Part shown: in pieces, positions 1 to 7,929 of the stretch
Layout: each line of letters begins with the position of its first letter
Numbering within the stretch: the first letter of the stretch is position 1
Assembly (NCBI RefSeq): GCF_003594885.1
Contig: NZ_QZEZ01000003.1
Span: 310,001 to 374,000, forward strand
Direction of reading: 5' to 3'
DNA length: 64,000 bases
Source: Vallicoccus soli
GTDB lineage: Bacteria; Actinomycetota; Actinomycetes; Motilibacterales; Motilibacteraceae
The notes under the pieces: generated by a model
Databases searched by the model: none
What the model was told of the DNA's origin: nothing
What the model saw: only the letters and a program-made list of their open reading frames with translations
Program-made: the position numbers and the translations under genes

Positions 1-19
1 CCAGGGCGGGGGCGGTCAT
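1..19 (-). CDS. Possible 5' end of a divergent gene (partial)
   Basis: On the minus strand an ATG at 17-19 opens a frame reading M-T-A-P-A-L to the window edge. It lies 70 bp from the LysR start and points away from it, the usual arrangement of a LysR regulator and its target gene. Only six codons are visible, so the product cannot be named and the call rests on context alone. Confidence 0.3.
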
Positions 20-77
20 GGTGCCAGCGTGGCGGGCGCGATGCCTGCGCACAACCACCAGCTCGTTGGCGGTTCCA

Positions 78-83
78 TAGGAT
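78..83 (+). promoter_or_regulatory. -10 element (TAGGAT) for leaderless lysR
   Basis: TAGGAT fits the actinobacterial TANNNT -10 and ends 6 nt before the ATG at 90, so transcription probably starts at or next to the start codon. The surrounding ATA (77-79) and TAT (89-91) form an interrupted palindrome with T-N11-A spacing (T78, A90), the generic LysR box, which suggests autoregulation. No ribosome binding site is visible. Confidence 0.55.
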
Positions 84-89
84 CGCGTT

Positions 90-995
90 ATGGACGCCTC
101 CGCGCTGCGCCTCGTCAAGGCCATCGGCGACACCGGCTCCTTCACCGGCGCCGCCGCGGCCCTCGGCCTGTCCCAGCCCGCCGTCAGCCAGCGGGTGCGC
201 CGCCTCGAGCGCGAGGCGGGCACGGCGCTGGTCGAGCGGTCGGGGCGCCGTACCCGGCTCACCCAGGCCGGCGAGGTGCTCGCCCGCCACGCGAGCACCG
301 TCCTCGCCACGCTCGCCGCCGCGGAGGAGGAGGTCGCCGCCGTCGCCGGGCTCCGCGCCGGCCGGGTCCGCCTCGTCGCGTTCCCGTCCTCCAGCGCCAC
401 GCTGCTCCCCCGGGCGCTGCGGCTGCTGCGCGACCGGCACCCCGGCCTGCGGGTGAGCTTCGCCGAGGCCGAGCCGCCCGGCTCCCTGGCCGACCTGCGC
501 GAGGGGACGTACGACGTCGCCCTCGCCTTCAGCTACCCCGGCGCGGACCTCGGCCGCGGCGAGGACGACCTGGCGGGGCTCGTCGCCGTGCCGCTGCTCG
601 CCGACCCGCTCCTCGTCGCCCTGCCCGAGGAGCACCCGCTCGCCGGCGCGGCCGCGGTCGACCTCGCCGCGCTCGCCGGCGAGACGTGGATCGCCGGCTG
701 CCCGCGCTGCCGCGGTCACCTGCTGCAGGCCGCGGCCGCGGCGGGGTTCGCGCCCGAGGTCGCCTTCGCCACCGACGACTACGTCGCCATGCTCGGCCTC
801 GTGGAGGCGGGGCTCGGCGTCGCGCTCGTCCCCGCCCTGGTGCAGCGCACGGCGCGGCACCACCGCGTGGTCGTACGGCCCCTCGACCCGCCCGCCGAGC
901 GGCAGGTCGTCGCCGTCACCACCGAGGGGCTCGTCCGGGTGCCGGCCGTCGCCGCCACCCTCGCCGCCCTGCGCGAGGTCGCCGCCCACCCGTGA
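90..995 (+). CDS. LysR-family transcriptional regulator
   Basis: A 301-residue protein, the normal length for a LysR-type regulator. The N-terminal winged helix-turn-helix (about residues 1-60) contains the typical run AALGLSQPAVSQRVRRLE, followed by a linker helix and a periplasmic-binding-protein-like effector domain (about 90-295). A CPRC motif in the effector domain could bind metal or sense redox, but that is only a guess. It lies 47 bp upstream of a molybdoenzyme gene on the same strand and may be divergent from a gene off the left edge; either could be its target. The effector is unknown. Confidence 0.9.
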   Translation: MDASALRLVKAIGDTGSFTGAAAALGLSQPAVSQRVRRLEREAGTALVERSGRRTRLTQAGEVLARHASTVLATLAAAEEEVAAVAGLRAGRVRLVAFPSSSATLLPRALRLLRDRHPGLRVSFAEAEPPGSLADLREGTYDVALAFSYPGADLGRGEDDLAGLVAVPLLADPLLVALPEEHPLAGAAAVDLAALAGETWIAGCPRCRGHLLQAAAAAGFAPEVAFATDDYVAMLGLVEAGLGVALVPALVQRTARHHRVVVRPLDPPAERQVVAVTTEGLVRVPAVAATLAALREVAAHP

Positions 996-1015
996 CCGGC
1001 GCCCCCTCGCGCCGG
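996..1015 (+). terminator. Weak hairpin after lysR
   Basis: A 7-bp inverted repeat (996-1002 with 1009-1015, 6-nt loop) begins directly after the lysR stop codon. It has no T tract and sits in the 47-bp gap before the molybdoenzyme gene, so it may attenuate rather than stop transcription. Confidence 0.35.
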
Positions 1016-1042
1016 CGCCGCCGGGCGCGGCAGGATCGGGGC

Positions 1043-2143
1043 ATGACCGCGACGACGCAGTCCCCCAGCCCCGCGGCGCGCGTGGCCGCGCCCGGCGAGG
1101 GCGTCAGCCTCGCCGAGCTGCAGCTCGCCGCCCGCAACTCCGGCCTGCCGCTGGAGGCGCTGCGCTACGAGATCACGCCCCTCGGGCTGCACTACCTGCT
1201 CACGCACTACGACATCCCGTACGTCGACCCGGTGACGTGGCGGCTCACCGTGGGCGGCCGCGTCGAGCGCCCGTTCGAGGTGGACCTGCCCGCGCTGCGC
1301 TCCCGCTCGGCCGTCACGCGCGCGGTCACCCTCGAGTGCGCCGGCAACGGGCGGGCCGCCCTCGAGCCGCGCCCGGTCAGCCAGCCGTGGCTCAACGAGG
1401 CCGTCGGCACGATGCGGTGGACCGGGACGCCCCTCGCCCCGCTCCTGGAGGAGGCCGGCGTGCTCGACGGCGCCGTCGAGGTCGTCTTCACCGGCGCCGA
1501 TCGCGGGCTCGAGCGCGGCGTCGAGCAGACGTACGCCCGCAGCCTCCCGCTCGCCGAGGCGCTGCGCGAGGAGGTGATGCTCGTGTGGGCGGTCAACGAC
1601 GTCGACCTGCCGCCGCAGCACGGCGCGCCGGTGCGGCTCGTGGTGCCCGGCTGGTACGGCATGGCGCACGTGAAGTGGCTGCGCTCGGTCGAGCTCGTGG
1701 ACCGGCCGTTCGAGGGCTACCAGCAGGCGACGGCGTACCGGATCAAGGAGGACCCCGCCGAGCGCGGCGAGCCGGTCACCCGCATCCGCCCGCGCGCGCT
1801 CATGGTGCCGCCCGGCGTGCCCGACTTCATGTCGCGCACCCGCTTCGTCGACGCCGGCGAGGTGCTGCTCGCCGGTCGGGCCTGGAGCGGGCAGGGCGAG
1901 GTCGTCGGGGTGGACGTGAGCACCGACGACGGCGCCACCTGGCAGGAGGCCGAGCTCGGCCCGGCCGGCGACCGCTGGGCGTGGCGGGCCTGGGTCGTCG
2001 CCTGGGACGCCGCCCCCGGCACCCACCACCTGCGCTGCCGGGCGCGCGACGCCTCCGGCGCGGTGCAGCCCCTGCAGCAGGCGTGGAACGTGCAGGGCAT
2101 GGCGAACAACTCCGCGCAGCGGGTCGCCGTCGTCGTGCGCTGA
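1043..2143 (+). CDS. Sulfite oxidase-type molybdopterin oxidoreductase
   Basis: A 366-residue protein with the oxidoreductase molybdopterin-binding domain (about residues 45-240) and a C-terminal Mo-co dimerization domain (about 250-350). The family's molybdenum-ligand cysteine is Cys99 in LECAGNGR, and the following GTPLAPLL and VPGWYGMAHVKW segments are typical. There is no signal peptide, unlike exported members, so a cytoplasmic location is likely. The substrate could be sulfite or another oxo-acceptor. CAGGAT lies 6 nt before the ATG, a weak match to a leaderless -10. It converges on dinG with only 3 bp between the stops. Confidence 0.88.
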   Translation: MTATTQSPSPAARVAAPGEGVSLAELQLAARNSGLPLEALRYEITPLGLHYLLTHYDIPYVDPVTWRLTVGGRVERPFEVDLPALRSRSAVTRAVTLECAGNGRAALEPRPVSQPWLNEAVGTMRWTGTPLAPLLEEAGVLDGAVEVVFTGADRGLERGVEQTYARSLPLAEALREEVMLVWAVNDVDLPPQHGAPVRLVVPGWYGMAHVKWLRSVELVDRPFEGYQQATAYRIKEDPAERGEPVTRIRPRALMVPPGVPDFMSRTRFVDAGEVLLAGRAWSGQGEVVGVDVSTDDGATWQEAELGPAGDRWAWRAWVVAWDAAPGTHHLRCRARDASGAVQPLQQAWNVQGMANNSAQRVAVVVR

Positions 2144-2146
2144 ACC

Positions 2147-4336
2147 TCAGCCCAGGAGCGTCGGCTCGTCCACCTCGCGGTGCCGCAGTCCGAGGGACTC
2201 GATCCGCGCGACGAGCTGCTCCTCGCTGCACTCGTGGCGCAGCGCGAGCTGGCCCAGCGGGCGCTCCGCCTCGACCCCGCTGCGCAGCAGGGCGTCGTCG
2301 GACTCGGTCCACGCCTTGCCGAGGACCACGGCGACCCGCTCGGCCGGGGGCGCCGGCACCTTCGCCGCCGGTCGCGCCCGGACCGGCCGGGGGGCCACCG
2401 GCCGCGGCGGCGGGGCCGAGGCGTCGATGCGCCGCAGCGCGCCGAGGACCGCCTCCCGGTCGCTGGTGAACCAGAACGGGGGCATCGAGTCGCGCAGGAA
2501 CCGCCCGTAGCGGGCCGTGGCGAGGCGGGCGTCGAGCACCGCGACGACGCCGCGGTCGTCCCCCTGGCGGACCAGCCGGCCCGCGCCCTGCGCCAGCAGC
2601 AGCGCGGCGTGCGCCGCCGAGACGCTCATGAAGCCGTTGCCGCCGCGCTCATCGACCGCCGCGGACCGCGCCGACATCACCGGGTCGTCGGGGCGGGGGA
2701 ACGGGATGCGGTCGATGACCACGAGCTGCAGCGCCGAGCCAGGGACGTCGACCCCCTGCCACAGGGAGAGGGTGCCGAACAGGCAGGTGCGCGCGTCGGC
2801 CGCGAAGCGCCGGACCAGCTCCGCGGTCGAGTCCTCGCCCTGGCACAGGATCGGCAGGTCGACCCGCTCGCGCAGGAGCTCCGCGGCCGCGACCGCGCCG
2901 CGCATGCTGGAGAACAGCGCCAGGGCGCGCCCGCCCGCGGCCGCGAGGAGGTCGGCCAGCTCGTCGAGCGCGCGGTCGTCGATGCCGCCACGCCCCGGCG
3001 GGGGCAGGTGCCGGGCGACGTAGAGGATGCCCTGGCGGGCGTAGTCGAAGGGGCTGCCGACGTCGAGGCCCTGCCACCGGGCCGCCTCGCCCTCGCCCTG
3101 CGCGCCGAGCCCGACCTGCCGGGCCACGAGGTCGAAGCTGCCGCCGAGCTCCAGCGTCGCCGAGGTCAGCACGACCGTGGCGTCCTCGAAGAGCGTGCTG
3201 CGCAGCAGGCCGCCCACGTGCAGCGGCGCCACCCGCAGGACGGCGCCGCGGCGCGGCTCCCTGGCGAGCCACGCGACGTCGTACGCGCTCTCCCCCAGCA
3301 GCCGCTCGGCCGTGTCGTGGACCTCCTGCAGCGCGGACGACGCCACCGAGCGGGCACCGTCCTCGGCGCGCTTCTCCTTCGCGACCGCCGACTGCGCCGC
3401 CCGGGCGCCGTCACGGAGGAGCACGAGCACCTGGCCCAGCGCGTCGGGCAGCCCGGGCAGCCGGCCCTCCGGGAGCGGGTCGAGCGCGGCGGCGAGGGCA
3501 CCTGCCGCGCTCTCCAGCGCCTCGGTGCCGTCGGCGCCCACGACCTTGCGGGCGCGCGAGGCCGCCCGCTCGACGAGCGCCGGCGTGAGCTCGTCGGTGG
3601 CCACGCCGGTGACCCGGTCGACGAGCTCGTGCGCCTCGTCCACCACGACCACGTCGTGCTCGGGCAGGACGCTGCCGTCGCCGATCGCGTCGATGGCGAG
3701 CATGGCGTGGTTGGTCACCACGACGTCGGCGTCGGCCGCCTCGGCCCGGGCCAGCTCGGCGAAGCACTCCTCGCCGAAGGGGCAGCGCTGGGCCCCCAGG
3801 CACTCCGAGGCGGAGACGCTGACCTGCGACCAGGCGCGCTCGCCGACGCCGGGGACCAGTTCGTCGCGGTCACCGGTGCGCGTCTGCTCGGCCCACTCCC
3901 GCACCCGCAGGACGTCGCGCCCGAGCGGAGTGCTCGGGGCCGGCGCGAAGAGGGCGTCCTCGTCGTCGACCGGCATGCCGCCGGCCACCTTGTTGCGGCA
4001 GACGTAGTTGCGCCGGCCCTTGAGCATCGCGAAGGTCGGGCGCCGGCCCAGCACCGGCGCGACGGCGTCGACGAGCCGGGGCAGGTCGCGGTCGACGATC
4101 TGCCCCTGCAGCGCGATCGTCGCGGTCGCCACCACGACCGTGTCCCCGTGCAGCAGGGCCGGGACGAGGTAGGCCAGCGACTTGCCGGTGCCCGTGCCCG
4201 CCTGCACGAGCAGGTGCTCCCCGGAGGACATGGCCCCGTGCACCGCCTCGGCCATGCGCACCTGCCCCGGCCGCTCGGCACCCCCGACCGCCTCGACGGC
4301 GGACGCGAGCAGGTCGGTGACGGAGGGCGCGGGCAC
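2147..4336 (-). CDS. dinG: DinG-family ATP-dependent DNA helicase
   Basis: A 729-residue superfamily 2 helicase of the iron-sulfur XPD/DinG type, which unwinds DNA 5'->3' and helps resolve R-loops and damage intermediates. Walker A is AGTGTGKS (about 46-53) and the DEAH box is at 232-235. Four cysteines at 113, 179, 185 and 191 match the Fe-S cluster ligands. A C-terminal extension of about 80 residues (including KAWTESDDALLR) is seen in actinobacterial members. The GTG start has no ribosome binding site but has TAGCCT 6 nt upstream. Despite the name, no LexA box is seen at this promoter. Confidence 0.93.
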   Translation of the reverse strand: MPAPSVTDLLASAVEAVGGAERPGQVRMAEAVHGAMSSGEHLLVQAGTGTGKSLAYLVPALLHGDTVVVATATIALQGQIVDRDLPRLVDAVAPVLGRRPTFAMLKGRRNYVCRNKVAGGMPVDDEDALFAPAPSTPLGRDVLRVREWAEQTRTGDRDELVPGVGERAWSQVSVSASECLGAQRCPFGEECFAELARAEAADADVVVTNHAMLAIDAIGDGSVLPEHDVVVVDEAHELVDRVTGVATDELTPALVERAASRARKVVGADGTEALESAAGALAAALDPLPEGRLPGLPDALGQVLVLLRDGARAAQSAVAKEKRAEDGARSVASSALQEVHDTAERLLGESAYDVAWLAREPRRGAVLRVAPLHVGGLLRSTLFEDATVVLTSATLELGGSFDLVARQVGLGAQGEGEAARWQGLDVGSPFDYARQGILYVARHLPPPGRGGIDDRALDELADLLAAAGGRALALFSSMRGAVAAAELLRERVDLPILCQGEDSTAELVRRFAADARTCLFGTLSLWQGVDVPGSALQLVVIDRIPFPRPDDPVMSARSAAVDERGGNGFMSVSAAHAALLLAQGAGRLVRQGDDRGVVAVLDARLATARYGRFLRDSMPPFWFTSDREAVLGALRRIDASAPPPRPVAPRPVRARPAAKVPAPPAERVAVVLGKAWTESDDALLRSGVEAERPLGQLALRHECSEEQLVARIESLGLRHREVDEPTLLG

Positions 4337-4342
4337 CCGACG

Positions 4343-4348
4343 AGGCTA
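4343..4348 (-). promoter_or_regulatory. -10 element (TAGCCT) for leaderless dinG
   Basis: TAGCCT on the minus strand is separated from the GTG start at 4336 by 6 nt. This is the geometry of an actinobacterial leaderless promoter, and the same hexamer appears at the dapA, ftsK and rpsO promoters in this window. Confidence 0.55.
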
Positions 4349-4482
4349 GCCCGCGGCGCGGCCCCGCCCGGCCCGCCGTCCACAGCCCCGCCCGCCCGTA
4401 CGGACCCCTCCCCGGCTGTCGGTCCCCGGTGCCATGCTGCGCACCCGGTGGCCCGCCCGCGGCCGCCGCGGGGAGGTGCGAG

Positions 4483-7314
4483 GTGCGCGAGGCAGGGCTC
4501 GGGACAGGCGCCGGGGCCGGGGTCGTGCGGCCCGCGGGGGCGCGGCCGCCGCTCGACGCCGCGCTGCTGCTCGGGCTGGCGCGCGAGCGCTGGGGGCTCG
4601 ACGTGCGGAGGTGGCGCGAGCTCGGCAGCCAGCAGGACCGGAACCTGCGCCTCGACACCGACCGCGGCCGGCTCCTGCTCAAGCTGAGCGGGCCCACCTC
4701 GCCCGAGCCGGTCCTCGCGGCGCAGGACGCGGTGCTCCACCACCTGGCCGGCGCCGGCACCGGCGTACGGCTGCCGGAGCCCGTGCCCGCCCTCGACGGC
4801 ACCCTGCGCCACGCTGTGGGCGACGGGCTCGTGGTGCGCGTGCTGACGTGGGTGGACGGCGAGCCGCTGGGCGAGCGCGCGCACCTCGCCCCCGTGGTGC
4901 TGCACGGCCTCGGCGACGTCGTCGGCCGGCTCTCCGCCGCGCTGGCCGCCGTGGGCCACCCGGGTCTCGACCGCGTCCAGGAGTGGGACCTGCGCCAGGG
5001 CGCCGCCGTCGTCGAGCAGCTCCGCGGCGACGTCCCGGCCGCGCGCCGCAGGACCGTGGCCGAGGCGGCCGCGGGCGCCGCCGCCGCCCTGGCGCCGCTG
5101 GTCGCGTCCCTGCCCGTGCAGGCCGTGCACGGCGACGCCACCGACGACAACGTCGTGGGCACGCAGGGGCGCGACGGCCGGCTCGTCCCGGACGGCGTCA
5201 TCGACTTCGGCGACCTGGGCCTCGGCTGGCGGGTCGCCGACCTCGCGGTCGCCTGCACCGGCGCGCTGCGGCACGCCGACGACCCGTTCGCGGTCCTGCC
5301 CGTGGTCCGCGGCTTCGCCGGGCACGTGCGGCTCGACGACGCCGAGCTCGACGCGCTGTGGCCGCTCGTCGTGCTGCGCGGGGCGGTGCTCGTCGCCAGC
5401 GGCGAGCACCAGGTGGCGGTCGACCCGGGGAACGCGTACGCCGCGGAGGCCCGCGAGCAGGAGTGGGCGATCCTGCGCCGCGCCCTGTCCGTGCCGCCGG
5501 CGCTCATGGGCCTGGCCGTGCGCCGCGCCCTCGGGCGGCCGCTGCCCGCGCCCCTCGCCGCCGCGCACGAGGAGGTCCGGCGCGCCGCGCCGCTCGTCGA
5601 CCTGCCCGCCGGGACGCGGGTGCTCGACCTGTCCCCCACGTCCGCGCTGCTCGACGAGGGCCGCTGGCTGCAGGAGCGCGTCGAGGACGACCTCGTCGAG
5701 GAGGCGCTGGCGGCCGGTGCACCCGCGGTCGTCCTGCGCTGGGGGGAGCACCGACTGACCCGCACCGTGCCCGGCGCCCGGGACGAGCCGGCGACGTACG
5801 CCCTGCACGCCCGTGTCCGCTCGCGCCGGCCCCTGCCCGTGGGTGCGGCGCCCCCGGGGGTCCCCTGGCGCGTACGGCTCGAGGGCGCGGGGACCACGGA
5901 CCTCGCGGTCCAGGTGGTCCTCGGCCCCGAGCCGCCCGCGCTCACCACCGGCTCCCGCGCCGGCGCCTGGGCGGCGCTGTCGCCCGACCCGTCGCCGCTG
6001 CTCGGGCTCGACGTCGCCGCCCCGAAGCCGGACCCGGGGCTCCTGGGGCGGCGGCGCGCGGCCTTCACGAGCGCCCAGGAGAGCTACTACGCCGAGCCGC
6101 CGCAGGTCGAGCGCGGCTGGCGCGAGCACCTCGTCGACGTGCGCGGGCGGGCGTACGTCGACGTGGTCAACAACGTCACGCTCCTGGGGCACGGGCACCC
6201 CCGGGTCGCCGCGGCGGTCGCCCGGCAGTGGCGGCTGCTCAACACCAACTCGCGCTTCCACGTCGCGGCCGTGACCGAGCTCTGCGAGCGCCTGGCCGCC
6301 CTGGCCCCCGACCCGCTCGACACCGTCCTGCTCGTCAACTCCGGCAGCGAGGCCGTCGACCTGGCGCTGCGCCTGGCGCGGGCGTGGACCGGGCGCGAGG
6401 ACGTCGCGGCGCTGCGCGAGGCGTACCACGGCTGGACGGTCGCCTCGGACGCCGTGTCCACCTCCGCGCTCGACAACCCGCACGCCGCCGCCACCCGACC
6501 GCCGTGGGTCCACCTGCTCGACGCGCCGAACGCCTACCGGGGGCGCCACCGCGGGCCGGGCAGCGGGGCGGCGTACGCGCGCGACGCCGTGCAGGTCCTC
6601 GACGGCCTCGCCGCCGCCGGGCGGCCCCCGGGCGCGTTCGTGTGCGAGCCGCTGCTCGGCAACGCCGGCGGGCTGGTGCTGCCCGAGGGCTACCTGCCCG
6701 CGGTGTACGACGCGGTCCGGCGCCACGGGGGGCTGTGCGTGGCCGACGAGGTGCAGGTCGGGTACGGCCGCACCGGCCGCTGGTTCTGGGCGTTCGAGCA
6801 GCACGGCGTCGTGCCGGACGTCATCACGGTCGCCAAGGCGATGGGCGATGGCCACCCGCTCGGGGCGGTCCTCACGCGCCGGGAGGTCGCCGAGGCCCTG
6901 GCGCGCGAGGGCAGCTTCTTCTCCTCCGCCGGCGGCAGCACGGTGAGCTGCGTCGTCGGGCTCACCGTCCTCGACGTCCTCGAGGAGGAGCGGCTGCAGG
7001 ACGCCGCCCGGGACGTCGGCGCGCACCTGCGCGCGCGGCTCGAGGACCTGGCGCGGCGGCACCCGCTGGTGGGGGCCGTGCACGGCACCGGGCTCTACCA
7101 GGGCGTCGAGCTCGTGCGGGACCGCGCCACCCTCGAGCCGGCGAGCGAGGAGGCGTACGCGGTCTGCGAGCGGCTCCTCGAGCTCGGCGTGGTCTGCCAG
7201 CCCGCCGGGGACCGCGGCAACGTCCTCAAGGCCAAGCCCCCGCTGTGCCTGAGCAGGAAGAGCGCGGACGCGTTCGTGGACCGGCTCGACGAGGTGCTGC
7301 GCGAGGGGTGGTGA
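4483..7314 (+). CDS. Phosphotransferase-aminotransferase class III fusion
   Basis: A 943-residue protein of two enzymes joined by a middle region. Residues about 15-330 are an aminoglycoside-phosphotransferase fold kinase (catalytic VHGDATDDN, metal-binding IDFGDLG). Residues about 530-940 are a PLP class III aminotransferase (NSGSEA, DEVQVGYGRTG, Schiff-base lysine in VAKAMG) related to ethanolamine-phosphate phospho-lyases. The middle (about 345-520) lacks the metal-binding histidines of the M23 peptidase domain found in many relatives. Phosphorylation of an amino alcohol followed by PLP-dependent elimination is a reasonable inference; the substrate is unknown. The GTG at 4483 was chosen because GGGAGG precedes it by 7 nt; an in-frame GTG at 4429 is less supported. 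Confidence 0.85.
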   Translation: MREAGLGTGAGAGVVRPAGARPPLDAALLLGLARERWGLDVRRWRELGSQQDRNLRLDTDRGRLLLKLSGPTSPEPVLAAQDAVLHHLAGAGTGVRLPEPVPALDGTLRHAVGDGLVVRVLTWVDGEPLGERAHLAPVVLHGLGDVVGRLSAALAAVGHPGLDRVQEWDLRQGAAVVEQLRGDVPAARRRTVAEAAAGAAAALAPLVASLPVQAVHGDATDDNVVGTQGRDGRLVPDGVIDFGDLGLGWRVADLAVACTGALRHADDPFAVLPVVRGFAGHVRLDDAELDALWPLVVLRGAVLVASGEHQVAVDPGNAYAAEAREQEWAILRRALSVPPALMGLAVRRALGRPLPAPLAAAHEEVRRAAPLVDLPAGTRVLDLSPTSALLDEGRWLQERVEDDLVEEALAAGAPAVVLRWGEHRLTRTVPGARDEPATYALHARVRSRRPLPVGAAPPGVPWRVRLEGAGTTDLAVQVVLGPEPPALTTGSRAGAWAALSPDPSPLLGLDVAAPKPDPGLLGRRRAAFTSAQESYYAEPPQVERGWREHLVDVRGRAYVDVVNNVTLLGHGHPRVAAAVARQWRLLNTNSRFHVAAVTELCERLAALAPDPLDTVLLVNSGSEAVDLALRLARAWTGREDVAALREAYHGWTVASDAVSTSALDNPHAAATRPPWVHLLDAPNAYRGRHRGPGSGAAYARDAVQVLDGLAAAGRPPGAFVCEPLLGNAGGLVLPEGYLPAVYDAVRRHGGLCVADEVQVGYGRTGRWFWAFEQHGVVPDVITVAKAMGDGHPLGAVLTRREVAEALAREGSFFSSAGGSTVSCVVGLTVLDVLEEERLQDAARDVGAHLRARLEDLARRHPLVGAVHGTGLYQGVELVRDRATLEPASEEAYAVCERLLELGVVCQPAGDRGNVLKAKPPLCLSRKSADAFVDRLDEVLREGW

Positions 7315-7331
7315 GCCGCCGCCCCGCGGGC

Positions 7332-7811
7332 TCAGGCCGGCGGCGCACCGAGCACCTGGCGCGCCATGGCGAGGAGCTCCTCCGGCGCGACCTCCCTGCT
7401 GCGCAGCTCCCGCAGCGCGGCCGCCATGACGTCGTTGGGCGCGTACAGCTCGAGGGCGATCCCGTCGGGGTCGCGGAACGCGAGGTGGTGCCCCAGCGGC
7501 ATGTCCCGCACCGGGGTGTACGGCACCCCCGCCCCGCGCAGGCGCTCCTCCCACGCCACGAGCTCGTCGCGGGACGCGGCGACCAGACCGAGGTGGTCCA
7601 GGCCCGTGGCCAGCTCGGTGAAGGGCGTGCCCTGCGCCCCCTCGTGGCGCACCAGCCCGAGGACGAAGCCGGTGCGCGGGTGCATGCACACGCGCCCGTA
7701 CCCCGCGTCGATGACCTGCACGAAGTCGAGCACCTCGGCGTAGAAGCGGACGCTGCGCTCGAGGTCGGTCACGGTCAGGCTCACGTGGTCGACGCCGGCG
7801 AACGTGGGCAC
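7332..7811 (-). CDS. VOC-family (glyoxalase/bleomycin resistance fold) protein
   Basis: A 159-residue single vicinal-oxygen-chelate domain: VDHVSLTVTDLERSVRFY at the N terminus, then LDHLGLVAASRDEL and FRDPDGIALELY, the typical paired beta-alpha-beta-beta-beta modules. The retained His and Glu could hold a divalent metal. The reaction (isomerase, dioxygenase or drug sequestration) cannot be decided. The GTG at 7811 is chosen because a strong GGGAGGTGG ribosome site lies just upstream; a longer reading to 8012 would cover the divergent promoter region. It is divergent from the S9 peptidase and convergent with the aminotransferase. Confidence 0.85.
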   Translation of the reverse strand: MPTFAGVDHVSLTVTDLERSVRFYAEVLDFVQVIDAGYGRVCMHPRTGFVLGLVRHEGAQGTPFTELATGLDHLGLVAASRDELVAWEERLRGAGVPYTPVRDMPLGHHLAFRDPDGIALELYAPNDVMAAALRELRSREVAPEELLAMARQVLGAPPA

Positions 7812-7916
7812 GGGCCACCTCCCGCGGCCCGGGGAGGCAGGGCGGGCCGCACCCCGCAGCATGCTCCGCGCGGCGCCCCCGCGGGGCGCGATCGGCGGAT
7901 CGCCGGTCCCCGCGGC

Positions 7917-7922
7917 TAGGGT
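7917..7922 (+). promoter_or_regulatory. -10 element (TAGGGT) for the S9 peptidase gene
   Basis: TAGGGT ends 7 nt before the GTG at 7930, with no ribosome binding site in between. This suggests leaderless transcription, and it fixes the start codon. Confidence 0.5.
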
Positions 7923-7929
7923 CGGGCGC

